The translations under genes and the position numbers were made by a program. The notes below the pieces were generated by a model that saw nothing but the letters and a program-made list of their open reading frames with translations, made no database searches and was not told the DNA's origin. This document shows positions 53,661 to 64,000 of a stretch of DNA of 64,000 bases, one piece after another (within the stretch, counting starts at the first letter, position 1; each line of letters opens with the position of its first letter). This DNA comes from Leptothoe sp034932105 (GTDB lineage Bacteria; Cyanobacteriota; Cyanobacteriia; Phormidesmidales; Phormidesmidaceae). The DNA is taken from NCBI RefSeq assembly GCF_034932105.1, contig NZ_JAYGIG010000004.1, forward strand, positions 1-64,000, written 5' to 3'.

Positions 53661-53975
53661 TTAAACGAAGCTTGAAATATCCTCGCCGCATTCATCGGCT
53701 AAGAAGCACAGAGCACGAAAACGTAGCCCCACCAACTCATCGTATAAAGGGTTGAGCTTGCACATGGGCGGAATATGACCAATAGTGCGACCAAACAGGA
53801 CAATATCCCGCTCGAACGGACATTGGGAAGGCACTAGCCGGGCAATGCGACGGGCCAACTTAGGCTCTTCAATTTTGAAGGCATCAAGCCAATGCCGGAT
53901 GGGTAGCAAAGGCATAAATTGAACTTTGACGCCATGAAGGACATGATTCTTCAGAAATGCAGTGGCAGAAGACAT
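53661..53975 (-). CDS. Mo-dependent nitrogenase C-terminal-domain protein
   Basis: This 104-residue protein has the conserved run LVPSQCPFERDIVLFGRTIG, IPPMCKLNPLYDELVGLRFR, ALCFLADECGEDIS that defines the small Mo-dependent nitrogenase C-terminal family of cyanobacteria. The name comes from weak relation to nitrogenase tails; members occur outside nif clusters, as here, and their role is unknown. Three or more conserved Cys suggest metal or redox binding, which is inference. It is convergent with the Ap4A phosphorylase. Confidence 0.88.
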   Translation of the reverse strand: MSSATAFLKNHVLHGVKVQFMPLLPIRHWLDAFKIEEPKLARRIARLVPSQCPFERDIVLFGRTIGHIPPMCKLNPLYDELVGLRFRALCFLADECGEDISSFV

Positions 53976-54771
53976 GGTTCAGGTAGTAAAGACGTAGTAT
54001 TCCAGGAAAAGAAATTAAATAAATTATTTTGAGGCGTTAACTGTATTGATTAAAGATTGACTAAAGCGTTTAGTAAAAGCTTGAAGAGTGGTTTGTAAAT
54101 CCCCTCTACGTTAAGCAATCAAAGTTGTGACTAGGTAAAGAGAATGATAACCCTGATAAAACTTCGTTAAAGCTCTAATAAAGTCCAAAAAGTAAAATAG
54201 TAAAAGATTTTAAGTTTATTGTGTTCTAGTACAGCCTAGGAGATAGATTTCACTTTGTGTGTGCCCAAGGCGACATTTTTTTAACTGTCTATGCAGGATA
54301 CGCATCCTAATGCAGGATACGCATCTCCCTTATAGATTTCCGGATCCTCTTGGGGGCTAGAGAGACGTTTATGGTTTTACCTAACACGATTAGTAGAAAT
54401 CTAGGGAACAGAGCAACACTAAAGTCATAATGCCCGAAAAGTAATCCGTAATAGCTAGGAATCAACCTTGTCCACATTCAAAACGGTCATCCTACCATAG
54501 ATAGGAGAAACTACAGGTTTTTAACTGCAATGGGGATACCTGCAACAACTTAATCAAAGTTGATACTAAAACCATGGTGATGGCAAAGATCCATGGGGAT
54601 CACTGGCATCACCATGGTTAATCAGGATTTGATCAGGACTGGGTGAGCGGTCAATGGCCAGGCTCGATTAGGCCAAGGAATGGTCAACGCCAAGGATCAG
54701 GAGCATGACCGGTCAAGGATCAGGATCGGTTATCCGGAATTAAGTAACGCCATGTCGTGATATACGCTTAA
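53976..54771. other. Long upstream region of groEL with small repeats
   Basis: About 800 bp without a convincing gene. The 16-bp ATGCAGGATACGCATC occurs twice (54291-54306, 54310-54325). A 12-bp inverted repeat ACCATGGTGATG (54571-54582) / CATCACCATGGT (54607-54618) lies nearer groEL. 'GGATCAGGA'-type short repeats occur between 54620 and 54730. Confidence 0.5.
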
Positions 54772-54798
54772 TTAGCACTCTGCTTCGGAGAGTGCTAA
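54772..54798 (+). promoter_or_regulatory. CIRCE element (HrcA operator)
   Basis: TTAGCACTC-TGCTTCGGA-GAGTGCTAA is a perfect match to the CIRCE consensus (9-bp inverted repeat, 9-bp spacer). It lies 32 bp before the groEL ATG. HrcA repressor binding here would give heat-shock control. Confidence 0.97.
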
Positions 54799-54830
54799 AG
54801 TCTTTCATTGCAGAGCGAAACGAGCTGACT

Positions 54831-56510
<1,680 letters not shown>

Positions 56511-56536
56511 GCCTCCCTGGCCTTAATTCGATATTT

Positions 56537-56573
56537 CGTAGGGGCGTTCCATGGAATGCCCCTACGTTTTTTT
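56537..56573 (+). terminator. Rho-independent terminator of groEL
   Basis: CGTAGGGGCGTTCC / GGAATGCCCCTACG (one G-T pair) followed by seven T. It lies 27 bp after the groEL stop and is a textbook intrinsic terminator. Three copies of 'gtgattaat'-type sequence follow it. Confidence 0.92.
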
Positions 56574-56732
56574 ATGATTAATGTGTGATTAATGTGTGAT
56601 TAATGTGGCCGAAGCAGGCCGATTAGCGATATTCTAAATAGTACATATTTACTTGTTTGGACAGCGATTTGTCTGAGACAGTAATTAATGTAGTTATTAG
56701 ATCAGTCATTAGATAGTAATTGGAATAAGCCG

Positions 56733-57233
56733 GTGACTCCAGTGTCTAATCTAGCCAAACTCCATGAGGTGGAACTCAGTCAGCGGATTTTAGAAATGGC
56801 AACGGTGGGGGTGTATCGGGAATCGTTATTTGATGCTTTTAGTGGGGTGGCGAGTAAACGCCAGGTGCGGGCTGCGATCGCAACCGCCAAGCAGTTTGGC
56901 CTCCGTTCCAATCCGGCCCTCCGCGATACGGACCTGGGCACCTACTACCACATTGATCCCAAGCACTACGACAGCTTTCAAAATTTGCTGGAGTCGGCAA
57001 TTTCTCCATTGTCCACCGATGATGTGGCCACTCGTTTGCGGAAATTAACCGAGGCTGTGCAGATTTTAGTGCGAGTGTCGGGGGGAGTTGCGATCGCGCT
57101 ATTGATCAGCGGCAGTCTCTGTGTGCTAAATGGCAAACTGACCCTGGCGGCCATCATCTGGAGTGCATCGTTAGCCGTTAGCCTGGTGTGGATGCTGCAA
57201 AAATTATTGGTGGGGTCCTTGTTGGAGGGATAA
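56733..57233 (+). CDS. Conserved-looking hypothetical membrane protein
   Basis: 166 residues from a GTG at 56733 (a second GTG at 56742 is possible). The N-terminal ~115 residues are soluble, with a winged-helix-like or helical look (ILEMATVGVYRESLFDAFSG, RAAIATAKQFGLRS). Two C-terminal TM segments follow (SGGVAIALLISGSLCVL, AAIIWSASLAVSLVWML). No named family is recognised. It is downstream of groEL but separated by its terminator. Confidence 0.7.
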   Translation: MTPVSNLAKLHEVELSQRILEMATVGVYRESLFDAFSGVASKRQVRAAIATAKQFGLRSNPALRDTDLGTYYHIDPKHYDSFQNLLESAISPLSTDDVATRLRKLTEAVQILVRVSGGVAIALLISGSLCVLNGKLTLAAIIWSASLAVSLVWMLQKLLVGSLLEG

Positions 57234-57341
57234 TCTACATCGATTGCAATTTACCAGCACCTCATCCCTCTACCAGCAATGGATCCTGGGAGCGCAATTT
57301 GGAGAGCAATTAGTTTAACCACAAGGGATGGCCCTAGGCGG

Positions 57342-59765
57342 TTAGGGTTCACCCTTCACATGCTGATCCAGCCACTCCACCATTTCCCACAACACATGAC
57401 CCACTGCCTCCCGAGAACGATAGCCATGGCCCTCCGCCGGTAGCGACACGTAGCGCACCGTGCCGCCCAAACCCTTCACGGCTTCATATAAACGTTCCGA
57501 CTGAAGCGGATAGGTGCCCGCATTGGTATCCTCAGCCCCATGGATCAACAGCAGGGGTTCATTGATTTTCTCGGCGGAAATAAAGGGGGACATGGTGAGA
57601 TAGGTTTCTGGGGTTTCCCAAAATGTGCGCTGCTCTCCTTGAAACCCAAACGGTGTGAGGGTGCGGTTATAGGCCCCACTGCGGGCAATCCCCGCTTGAA
57701 ACAGATCGCTATGGGCCAACAAATTGGCGGCGGTAAACGCACCATAGGAATGGCCGCCAATGGCCAGACGGCTGCCATCACTCACCCCGCGCTCCACCAG
57801 ATAATCGATCGCTGCTTCAGCGCTAGACACCAACTGCTCAATGTAGGTGTCGTTTGGTTGCGTATCCCCCTCGCCAATGATCGGCATGGTGGGTCCACTC
57901 AGGACCGCATAGCCCTGGGTTAACAGAAATAATACTGAGTCTCGGCCAGGCCGGGTAAAGGTATATTCTGAGCGAGTATTTTGACTGGCCACCTGGCGAT
58001 CTTTAAACTCTTCGGGATAGGCCCAAAAGATTGTGGGTAAGGGACCGTCAGTGGTTGCATCATATCCCGGTGGCAGATATAGGGTGGCGGTGAGGGTTAC
58101 GTCATCTGCGCGGGGATAGCGCACAATCTCTTTTTGCACATCGGCATACCAGGCTAAGGGATCGACCAATTCTGTGAGGGGAGTATCTTCTCCGGTGGAG
58201 AGATTAATGTGATGATAGTTGCTGGGGCTGGTCTGGGATTCTCGGCAGACAATTAAGGATTGGGCATTGCCGTCCAGAATGCGGATTAGTTGGCTAAAGA
58301 TTTCTCCTTCCGCCTGCCACAGACGTTCTTTCTCCAAGGTTGCTAGATTTAAACGATCTAGAAAGGGAAATACCCCCTCTGGCGAAGCCCCGCCACCGCT
58401 GAGATAGAGACTGGTGCCATCGCCGCTGAGCTGCAGGACTGAGCGGCCATAGGGGCCGGGCATGGTGACTGGGGTGCCAGGGTTGGCATAGGCATCTTGA
58501 AAGTCTCGTGCATCCAGTAACTTCGCCTCAGGGCCTGGGGCCTGGGGATTGATCGCCCAGGTTTTGAGCTGACGACTGTCATACCAAGCTTCTGTTGCGA
58601 TCGCTAAAGTATCGTTACTCCAGGTTACCCCCTGAAACCGCAGTGTCGATCGCCACAGTTTTGTCGGATTGCCATCAAAGGGAGCCGCTAGGGTATAGAG
58701 ACCATCGCGATGGTCGGCTGGGGTATTGGCATCGCCGCCATCGAGGGCTTCTACCCAGTAAAGGGTGGCGGGCTGATCGGTGCGCCAGCTGATGTTGCGT
58801 TTGCCTGGGCGCACGGAGTCAAAGGCCAGGGAAATATCATCGGCCAGGGGTAAGTCCGCCAGTTCGTGGATCACTTCTCCCCGGCGGTTGAGCAATTCAT
58901 AGCGCACGGGGAATCGGCCCAGGGGGACCTGGTAGGAAAAGGGCCGGTGTACCGTAGACCGCAGCAGCCATTGACCATCTGGAGACACCGTCACATCTCG
59001 AATTAGGCTCGGTGCATCCAGTAGGGTGATGTCTCCCGCTAAGCTAATGTGGGCCAGCTGGGCCGAGAAATAGTATTCAAACAGGGCCTCATCGTGGGGG
59101 CTTTTCAAAAGATTGGTGTAGGTGCGGGTAGCGGCCACCCGGCCCTGGCTACTTTCAATGATGGGGCCTGGGGGGACCGTGGGCTCGGTGGGAGGTGCCC
59201 CGAGTCCCTGGGGTCGTACTTTGCAAATCATGCCGTCATCCCCTGGCAGCCAATGGCACGGGCTGTTGTACACACCATTGAGGATGGGACCCGCCAGGGG
59301 GGTGGCCTTGGCCTCGGCCAAATCTAACACCCAGGGTTCAATGCCGTCGGCCTGGGTGAGGGTAAAGGCGAGATAGCGACTGTCGTAGGACCAGTACAGG
59401 TTACGGATACGGGCACCGGCGGGCAGAGCGATGGGGGTGCTTTCCGTCGCGCCCAAGGGTCGGACGGTGATGCCCTTGTAGGAGGCTTCTTGGGCCGGTC
59501 CCCAGGTGGCAGGGTTGAGTTTGGTGCCTGCGATCGCAACCCAAGGTTCCGCCAGCTCAGATATGGGGGGCAGTGCCCGTCGTTCAAACTCCACCAGCCA
59601 TTGGTTATCCGGGGAAATCGACACCGCCGGTAGCTGGTCTGCATCCAACATAGACACAATCGGTTCCGGCGGATTTTGCCAAGTGGACACAGGCTGATCG
59701 ATCTGGGCGGAAACGGGCATAGTGATTAGGGGAAAAACGATAAGCGGCAGCAGGTGTCGAAGCAT
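57342..59765 (-). CDS. Exported S9 prolyl-oligopeptidase-family peptidase (S9D-like)
   Basis: This 807-residue protein has a signal peptide (LLPLIVFPLITMPVSA), then a beta-propeller (SISPDNQWLVEFERR, YWSYDSRYLAFTLTQ, TVSPDGQWLLRS). The C-terminal alpha/beta-hydrolase domain carries the triad Ser in GGHSYGAF, Asp in HGAEDTNAG and His in PAEGHGY. Sequence order resembles glutamyl-type (S9D, plant CGEP-like) peptidases. It is inferred to act in the periplasm or outside on short peptides. The neighbour TpsA protein is exported too. Confidence 0.9.
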   Translation of the reverse strand: MLRHLLPLIVFPLITMPVSAQIDQPVSTWQNPPEPIVSMLDADQLPAVSISPDNQWLVEFERRALPPISELAEPWVAIAGTKLNPATWGPAQEASYKGITVRPLGATESTPIALPAGARIRNLYWSYDSRYLAFTLTQADGIEPWVLDLAEAKATPLAGPILNGVYNSPCHWLPGDDGMICKVRPQGLGAPPTEPTVPPGPIIESSQGRVAATRTYTNLLKSPHDEALFEYYFSAQLAHISLAGDITLLDAPSLIRDVTVSPDGQWLLRSTVHRPFSYQVPLGRFPVRYELLNRRGEVIHELADLPLADDISLAFDSVRPGKRNISWRTDQPATLYWVEALDGGDANTPADHRDGLYTLAAPFDGNPTKLWRSTLRFQGVTWSNDTLAIATEAWYDSRQLKTWAINPQAPGPEAKLLDARDFQDAYANPGTPVTMPGPYGRSVLQLSGDGTSLYLSGGGASPEGVFPFLDRLNLATLEKERLWQAEGEIFSQLIRILDGNAQSLIVCRESQTSPSNYHHINLSTGEDTPLTELVDPLAWYADVQKEIVRYPRADDVTLTATLYLPPGYDATTDGPLPTIFWAYPEEFKDRQVASQNTRSEYTFTRPGRDSVLFLLTQGYAVLSGPTMPIIGEGDTQPNDTYIEQLVSSAEAAIDYLVERGVSDGSRLAIGGHSYGAFTAANLLAHSDLFQAGIARSGAYNRTLTPFGFQGEQRTFWETPETYLTMSPFISAEKINEPLLLIHGAEDTNAGTYPLQSERLYEAVKGLGGTVRYVSLPAEGHGYRSREAVGHVLWEMVEWLDQHVKGEP

Positions 59766-59881
59766 GGGAGTTTGAAGCTAGAACATGGGCGCTGGAATCT
59801 AGAGTTTAGTATTTCCCGTCCCATCCCATCGTGCTTTTACAAACACTCAAAACGCAACATAACGGTCAAAATCTAGCACCT

Positions 59882-62872
59882 CTACCAAGACGTTGTGCAT
59901 GCACCTAACCCATTATGCTGAGCGCTAAAACTAGGGGGTTCAGCTGCCCTAGCTGCTAATACAATTTGACCCTGTTCATCTCTCTGTACATGGCTGGCCT
60001 CCTGCAGCTGTGGAGGATTAGAGATTGTTGTTGCCTCAGGATCAGGAAGATTATTCTCAGCTGCCATCGGATCAACATCATTTAAAAATCGCCAATCTTG
60101 CCAGCCTTCGGATGTTTGCAACCGCTGGGTGGGATTTGACGGTAACCCATTCTGGCCACCAACTACAAAGCGATTGTTATTATCTGCTGGACAGCCCACA
60201 ACAATTTGACTGCTGGAATCATTCACCGTCGCCGGTAACTCCACCAAACCACTGCTCGCCTCTAGTCCAGAGGTATTTAACTCAACCACACCATTAAACT
60301 CAGACCCCAGGGCCGATGTCGCCGTAATGTCACTCTCGGCGGTGAGCAGTTCCCTAAAGTCAGTGCCGAGAATATTTTGAGCCGTAATCCTCACCTGTCC
60401 CCCCCTACCCTGCTGGGCATTGGCGGTAATATCGCTATTTTCCAGGGCAATGAGAAAAACGGTATCAATATCGATGTTGCCGCCGTCGGCATTACCGGCA
60501 TCGGTGTTGATGTTGCTGCCTTGTCTGAGTAACAAAATAGGGGTTTGCAGTTCAATGTTGCCCCCTAGGCCAGACGCCGTGGCCGCATTGATGGAGCCTC
60601 CATTTTCCAAGCGAATGAGATTGGCCCTGGCATTTAATGAGCCCGCATCACCGGAGCCAAGACTATTGATGGAAATCGCACCTCCATCCCGAATAATCAG
60701 CTCATTTGCCCTGACCTGTAGCTCACCTGCTCGCCCATTGCCCACCACCCCTGGAAAATCACCCCGTCCAGACGACGACGTCAGGCTACTGGGCACTTCC
60801 ACCGTCACATTCAGCGGTCTACTCAAACCCGTCCCGCTGATCTCTAAAACATCAGCCACATCAACCGTTAGCGTGCCGCCTGGCCCATCGCTAAACGTAG
60901 TTGTAGAAATGTTGGCCCCATCACGAATGACAAGATTGCCCGTGGTCAGGACCACATCTCCAGCCGGGGCACCACTAAAGCTGGATGTGCCCGGTCCACT
61001 GATAAATCGTCCATCGGAGGACAAACCAATAATGGTTGTAGTCCCTGTCACATTTAGGATCACATCCCCAGCAGGGCCACCTAATGGGACTAACCCTGTA
61101 CCCAGAAATGCTCCGGTTTGGTTCCCGAGCTGAGCGCCCCCCGTGGTGGTTAAATCCTGGGTATTGATTTCGATATTGCCCCCTGGGCCAGTGCCAAAAA
61201 TACTGTTGGCAAAAATGCCCGTGGGGACAATGGCCCCTGGGGGAGTATCCAATAATTCAACCGACTCAAGGGCGTTCACCAACAGATTGCCACCGTTGCC
61301 AGAACCGAAGGTGAATGTTTGTAACAGTCCGCCATCCCGTAAGGTCAGACGCTGGGTGTTAAGGCTTAAGTCTCCTGCATCTTGGGTGGTGCCCTGCAGG
61401 GTTCCAGTCAAGAAGATGGAGCTGACAATGTCCACCGACTCAGTGGCCGTGACAAAGGCATCGCCCCCTGCACCAGCTCCGCTCGTGGTGGTGGAGATTA
61501 ATGCGCCATCCTGTAACCGGAGTCGAGCTGTATCGATCCGTAATTGACCGGCTGGTCCCGTTCCGTTGCTGCCTGCCAGTAGGCCACTTTCTGCGGCAGA
61601 GATGTCTAAAGTGCCTTGGATCGCATTAACAAATAAGACCTGTAAATTGTCATACCCTAAGCCACTGAGTTCAATTGAGTCGGTAGCTTGCAGGATTAGG
61701 TTTCCCCCCGGTCCATTGCCCCCGGTGGAGGCTGAAAGCAAACCGCGATCGCGAACCTGTAGCTGCCTGGTATCCACCACCAGGTCACCCCCCATGCCAT
61801 CGCCAATGGTATCCGTACTCAACCGGCTAATAATCTGACCATTGGCGGAGGCTCCTTGGACGGTGACTGAGTCCGTAGTCGTTATGGTCAAATCTCCCCC
61901 TGGCAAGGCCCCCTGGGTGACGGCTAGGAGCTGAGACCCGCCTTCTACTAGAAGGGCTGCTCCATGTAAATCAATTTCTCCAGCACCAGGACCGCTGGTG
62001 TTTAGCAGCGCCCCTTGGCTCAGGTGAATCGTACCAAAGCTAGAATTGTCGGCGTACTCCAGGTCAAAGCCGGTGGGAATGGGGGTTAGGCTCACAGTCC
62101 CTTGGGCCACACTACCAACTTCTAGCCGTCCTAAGGGAGCTGATACCGTTCCCCCCGCCACAGTGACATCCCCACCCACTAGGGCCAGGGTATGGCCAGG
62201 GGTGACAAATAATCCCGGCAGCGTGGGAGGAAAAGTACCGGGACCATCCACCCGAATTTCTCCGGGTGTTGCCCCCAGGTTTAGCCCAACGGGGGTGCTC
62301 ACGGTCAGTAACGGTGGAGCATTGGGGGTAGTGGCGCTAAATACGCTGCCATCGGCGAAGACAACATTGTCGGCACTGCTGGCGACAAAGGAACCCGGCA
62401 CCTGAAGCACGGCGTTGGGACCAAAGATAATGCCGTTGGGGTTGAGCAAGAATAAGTTAACGTCGCCCTGGGCTGTAATGGCACCATCAATATCCGAGGT
62501 CAGTCCCCCGGTGACGCGGGTAATGATGTTGGTTAGGGACGGATCATTTTGAAAGAGGGCCGCTCCACCGGTGGGGATGGAAAACTCTTGAAAGCTATGG
62601 AACAGAGTCTGACCGTCGCTGGCCAGAGTGCCCCCAGCAATGGGGCAAATGGTGCAGCCCCCAGGCACGACTGATGGGGTGGGTAATGTAGTATCAGGAC
62701 TGATCTGGGCCTGGGCGGCAGGAGGAGCCATGCCGTTCGTAAAGACGGCACCCACGAGCGTTGTTGCGATCGCCCAGCCGTAACGTGACAACTTGGACCA
62801 GTCTAGTTGGGACATCGTCGGGAGCCTCGTTCTCATGGCAGGTCGTATCTGAAGGATTTGGCCTGACGACAT
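59882..62872 (-). CDS. Filamentous-haemagglutinin N-terminal-domain protein (TpsA-like)
   Basis: This 996-residue secreted protein has an extended signal region ending in PPAAQAQ and a TPS domain (about 60-200: GGTLASDGQTLFHSFQEF, LFLLNPNGIIFGPNAVLQV). A long right-handed beta-helix of DGAxISTTT, GPGGNLLV and GDLTITTTDSV repeats follows, plus a C-terminal Cys-containing tail (VVGCPADNN). Such proteins are exported by a two-partner TpsB pore, which is not seen in the window. It is divergent from a TPR/CHAT-like gene, an association common in cyanobacteria. The start at 62872 is an ATG; internal ATGs at MRTRLP or MSQLDW are possible. Confidence 0.92.
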   Translation of the reverse strand: MSSGQILQIRPAMRTRLPTMSQLDWSKLSRYGWAIATTLVGAVFTNGMAPPAAQAQISPDTTLPTPSVVPGGCTICPIAGGTLASDGQTLFHSFQEFSIPTGGAALFQNDPSLTNIITRVTGGLTSDIDGAITAQGDVNLFLLNPNGIIFGPNAVLQVPGSFVASSADNVVFADGSVFSATTPNAPPLLTVSTPVGLNLGATPGEIRVDGPGTFPPTLPGLFVTPGHTLALVGGDVTVAGGTVSAPLGRLEVGSVAQGTVSLTPIPTGFDLEYADNSSFGTIHLSQGALLNTSGPGAGEIDLHGAALLVEGGSQLLAVTQGALPGGDLTITTTDSVTVQGASANGQIISRLSTDTIGDGMGGDLVVDTRQLQVRDRGLLSASTGGNGPGGNLILQATDSIELSGLGYDNLQVLFVNAIQGTLDISAAESGLLAGSNGTGPAGQLRIDTARLRLQDGALISTTTSGAGAGGDAFVTATESVDIVSSIFLTGTLQGTTQDAGDLSLNTQRLTLRDGGLLQTFTFGSGNGGNLLVNALESVELLDTPPGAIVPTGIFANSIFGTGPGGNIEINTQDLTTTGGAQLGNQTGAFLGTGLVPLGGPAGDVILNVTGTTTIIGLSSDGRFISGPGTSSFSGAPAGDVVLTTGNLVIRDGANISTTTFSDGPGGTLTVDVADVLEISGTGLSRPLNVTVEVPSSLTSSSGRGDFPGVVGNGRAGELQVRANELIIRDGGAISINSLGSGDAGSLNARANLIRLENGGSINAATASGLGGNIELQTPILLLRQGSNINTDAGNADGGNIDIDTVFLIALENSDITANAQQGRGGQVRITAQNILGTDFRELLTAESDITATSALGSEFNGVVELNTSGLEASSGLVELPATVNDSSSQIVVGCPADNNNRFVVGGQNGLPSNPTQRLQTSEGWQDWRFLNDVDPMAAENNLPDPEATTISNPPQLQEASHVQRDEQGQIVLAARAAEPPSFSAQHNGLGACTTSW

Positions 62873-63141
62873 AGGATTTTTGCCTGGTTAATAGTCTTAC
62901 AGGTTAGGTCCAAGTCTGTCAGGAGAATCCTTGAATTCCCGCATGGCGATCATTGATTTATGGCGATTATTGGTTTATGGCTATATGGAACGGCTGGCTT
63001 CCATCTGTTTATTTGTGGTTAGTCGTACGTAGTTAAGAGATATGACTTTTCCCCCATTGGCGGATGTTATATCCCGATTGTTAAGGGCATGGGTTGAATG
63101 AAACTGCTAAACATCGTTGCCCAAAACGATGGTTGGGATGG

Positions 63142-64000
63142 ATGGCGATGGGACCAATGCTAGGATTTTTACCCGTCGTTAGGCGACGGCTTTGGCAGCG
63201 TAGCTTATATGTGATGCTAGCGGTGGTCATGGGGTTGCTGGTGGCCTGGGGCAGGCCCGTGACGGCTAACGATGTCAGCGGAACGATCCCCAGTGCCGAG
63301 TCCGCCCTAGGGCAGGGCAGGGCCTTGTTTGCCTCTGGGCAGCTAGTCGCTGCAGCTGATGTGTGGCAGCAGGCGGCCCAAGCCTATGGCACCCAGGGAA
63401 ACCGATTGGACCAGGCTAGGGCGACCCACTACCTAGCCCTGGCCTATTTTAATTTGGGGCGATGGCAGCTAGCCCAGGCGACCAATACTGAGGCTCAGAC
63501 CCAGTTAGCTGTTGCTGCTGCTGCATCTGAGGGCGGCCCTCAGCCTGAGGGCGGCCCTCAGGCTGATCCGGCTTTGCTGGGGGCGATTTTGAATTTGCAG
63601 GGACAGTTGCAATTGGTGTTAGGTCAGCCGGAGCAGGGGATCGAGACCTGGAAGCAGGCTGCAGCGACCTATGCTTTGGTGCAGGATGCCACGGGACAGC
63701 TGGGGGCTCAACTCAATCAAGCCAAAGCGTTACAGACCCTGGGCCATTATCAACAAGCTCAACTGCTGCTGGATCAGTCCCTGGAGCGATCGCAAAACCA
63801 AGCTGATCCAGAGGTGAAAGCAACCAGTCTCAGGCTGCTGGGGATGGCCGCCCAGGCCATGGGGGATTTGGAGCGATCGCAATCTCTCCTAACAGAAAGT
63901 CTAGGGATTACCCAAACCCTGGCCGCCGCCCAGCCCGTGTTTGCCGATCAGTCCAGCGCTATCCTGATCAGCCTGGGCAATACCCTGGCTATCCGTGGAG
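63142..64000 (+). CDS. Exported TPR protein, N-terminal part (probable CHAT family; runs off right edge)
   Basis: An open frame runs from the ATG at 63142 (MAMGPMLGFLPVVRRR; other ATGs at 63148 and 63157) to the window edge. It has an N-terminal membrane/signal segment (LAVVMGLLVAWGRPVTA), then TPR-like helices (ALFASGQLVAAADVWQQAA, ARATHYLALAYFNLGRW, LNQAKALQTLGHYQQA) and a short repeat GGPQPEGGPQ. Cyanobacterial proteins with this start usually end in a CHAT domain and lie next to TpsA genes, as here; the CHAT part itself is outside the window. Confidence 0.8.
   Translation, partial: MAMGPMLGFLPVVRRRLWQRSLYVMLAVVMGLLVAWGRPVTANDVSGTIPSAESALGQGRALFASGQLVAAADVWQQAAQAYGTQGNRLDQARATHYLALAYFNLGRWQLAQATNTEAQTQLAVAAAASEGGPQPEGGPQADPALLGAILNLQGQLQLVLGQPEQGIETWKQAAATYALVQDATGQLGAQLNQAKALQTLGHYQQAQLLLDQSLERSQNQADPEVKATSLRLLGMAAQAMGDLERSQSLLTESLGITQTLAAAQPVFADQSSAILISLGNTLAIRG

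Noticed and set aside
54792..54830. Longer GroEL start (13 extra residues)
   Set aside because: The upstream GTG lies inside the CIRCE operator, and the extra residues are not part of any GroEL. The ATG at 54831 gives the normal MAK start.
60420..61133. 237-aa and similar open frames antisense to the TpsA gene
   Set aside because: The repetitive GC-rich beta-helix gene creates long antisense frames. Their translations are Pro/Ser-rich without domains.

Overview
The window looks like chromosome from a filamentous, non-heterocystous-type cyanobacterium (Leptolyngbya/Nodosilinea-like; the genus cannot be fixed from sequence alone). Supporting signs are many HIP1 octamers (GCGATCGC), moderate GC, and cyanobacterium-typical families: TPR-CHAT proteins, GUN4 domains, AAA_35 ATPases, a PixG/PatA-type taxis operon, an alr0857-like protein, a Mo-dependent nitrogenase C-terminal-domain protein, a CIRCE-controlled groEL without groES, and a filamentous-haemagglutinin TpsA protein.

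Layout. (1) 1-470: start of a leucine-rich-repeat protein running off the left edge. (2) 565-16400: an 'exported protein island' bracketed by two remnants of the same IS6-type element. It holds two TPR-CHAT proteases with signal peptides plus a CHAT relic, an ankyrin-GUN4-WD40 protein with a signal peptide, a lipoprotein with two GUN4 domains, two lipoproteins sharing an undescribed C-terminal module, a secreted trypsin-like protease and a further lipoprotein. (3) 16584-29166: a nitrogen-salvage group (cytosine deaminase codA, hydantoinase/oxoprolinase hyuA-hyuB, two M20-type N-carbamoyl amino-acid/allantoate hydrolases), interrupted by uvrA, a 71-aa ORF, an Uma2 relic and a 202-bp MITE. (4) 29501-36094: a five-gene chemotaxis-like operon (PatA/PixG-type regulator, double CheW, MCP, hybrid CheA, CheB-like receiver). 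(5) 36602-42879: an alr0857-like protein, a Rieske oxygenase, a K+ channel translationally coupled to an extended Amt ammonium transporter, and an exported hypothetical protein. (6) 42533-47488: a cassette of AAA_35 and CHAT-TIR-AAA_35 genes lying exactly between 368-bp direct repeats. (7) 47591-57233: EEP-family phosphodiesterase, an unlisted 58-aa membrane ORF, a broken HAMP sensor, a DUF697 GTPase, a CPBP protease, Ap4A phosphorylase, a nitrogenase-C-terminal-domain protein, groEL and a small membrane protein. (8) 57342-64000: an S9D prolyl-oligopeptidase, a TpsA-like haemagglutinin-domain protein, and the start of another exported TPR protein, probably of the CHAT family.

The two most unusual blocks are the exported CHAT/GUN4 island and the CHAT-TIR-AAA_35 cassette. 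The first suggests an extracytoplasmic protease-plus-sensor system; the second looks like a horizontally mobile conflict/cell-death module. Both functional readings are inference from domain content and context. Several relics (IS6, CHAT, AAA_35, Uma2, HAMP sensor) show that the locus is being actively remodelled.
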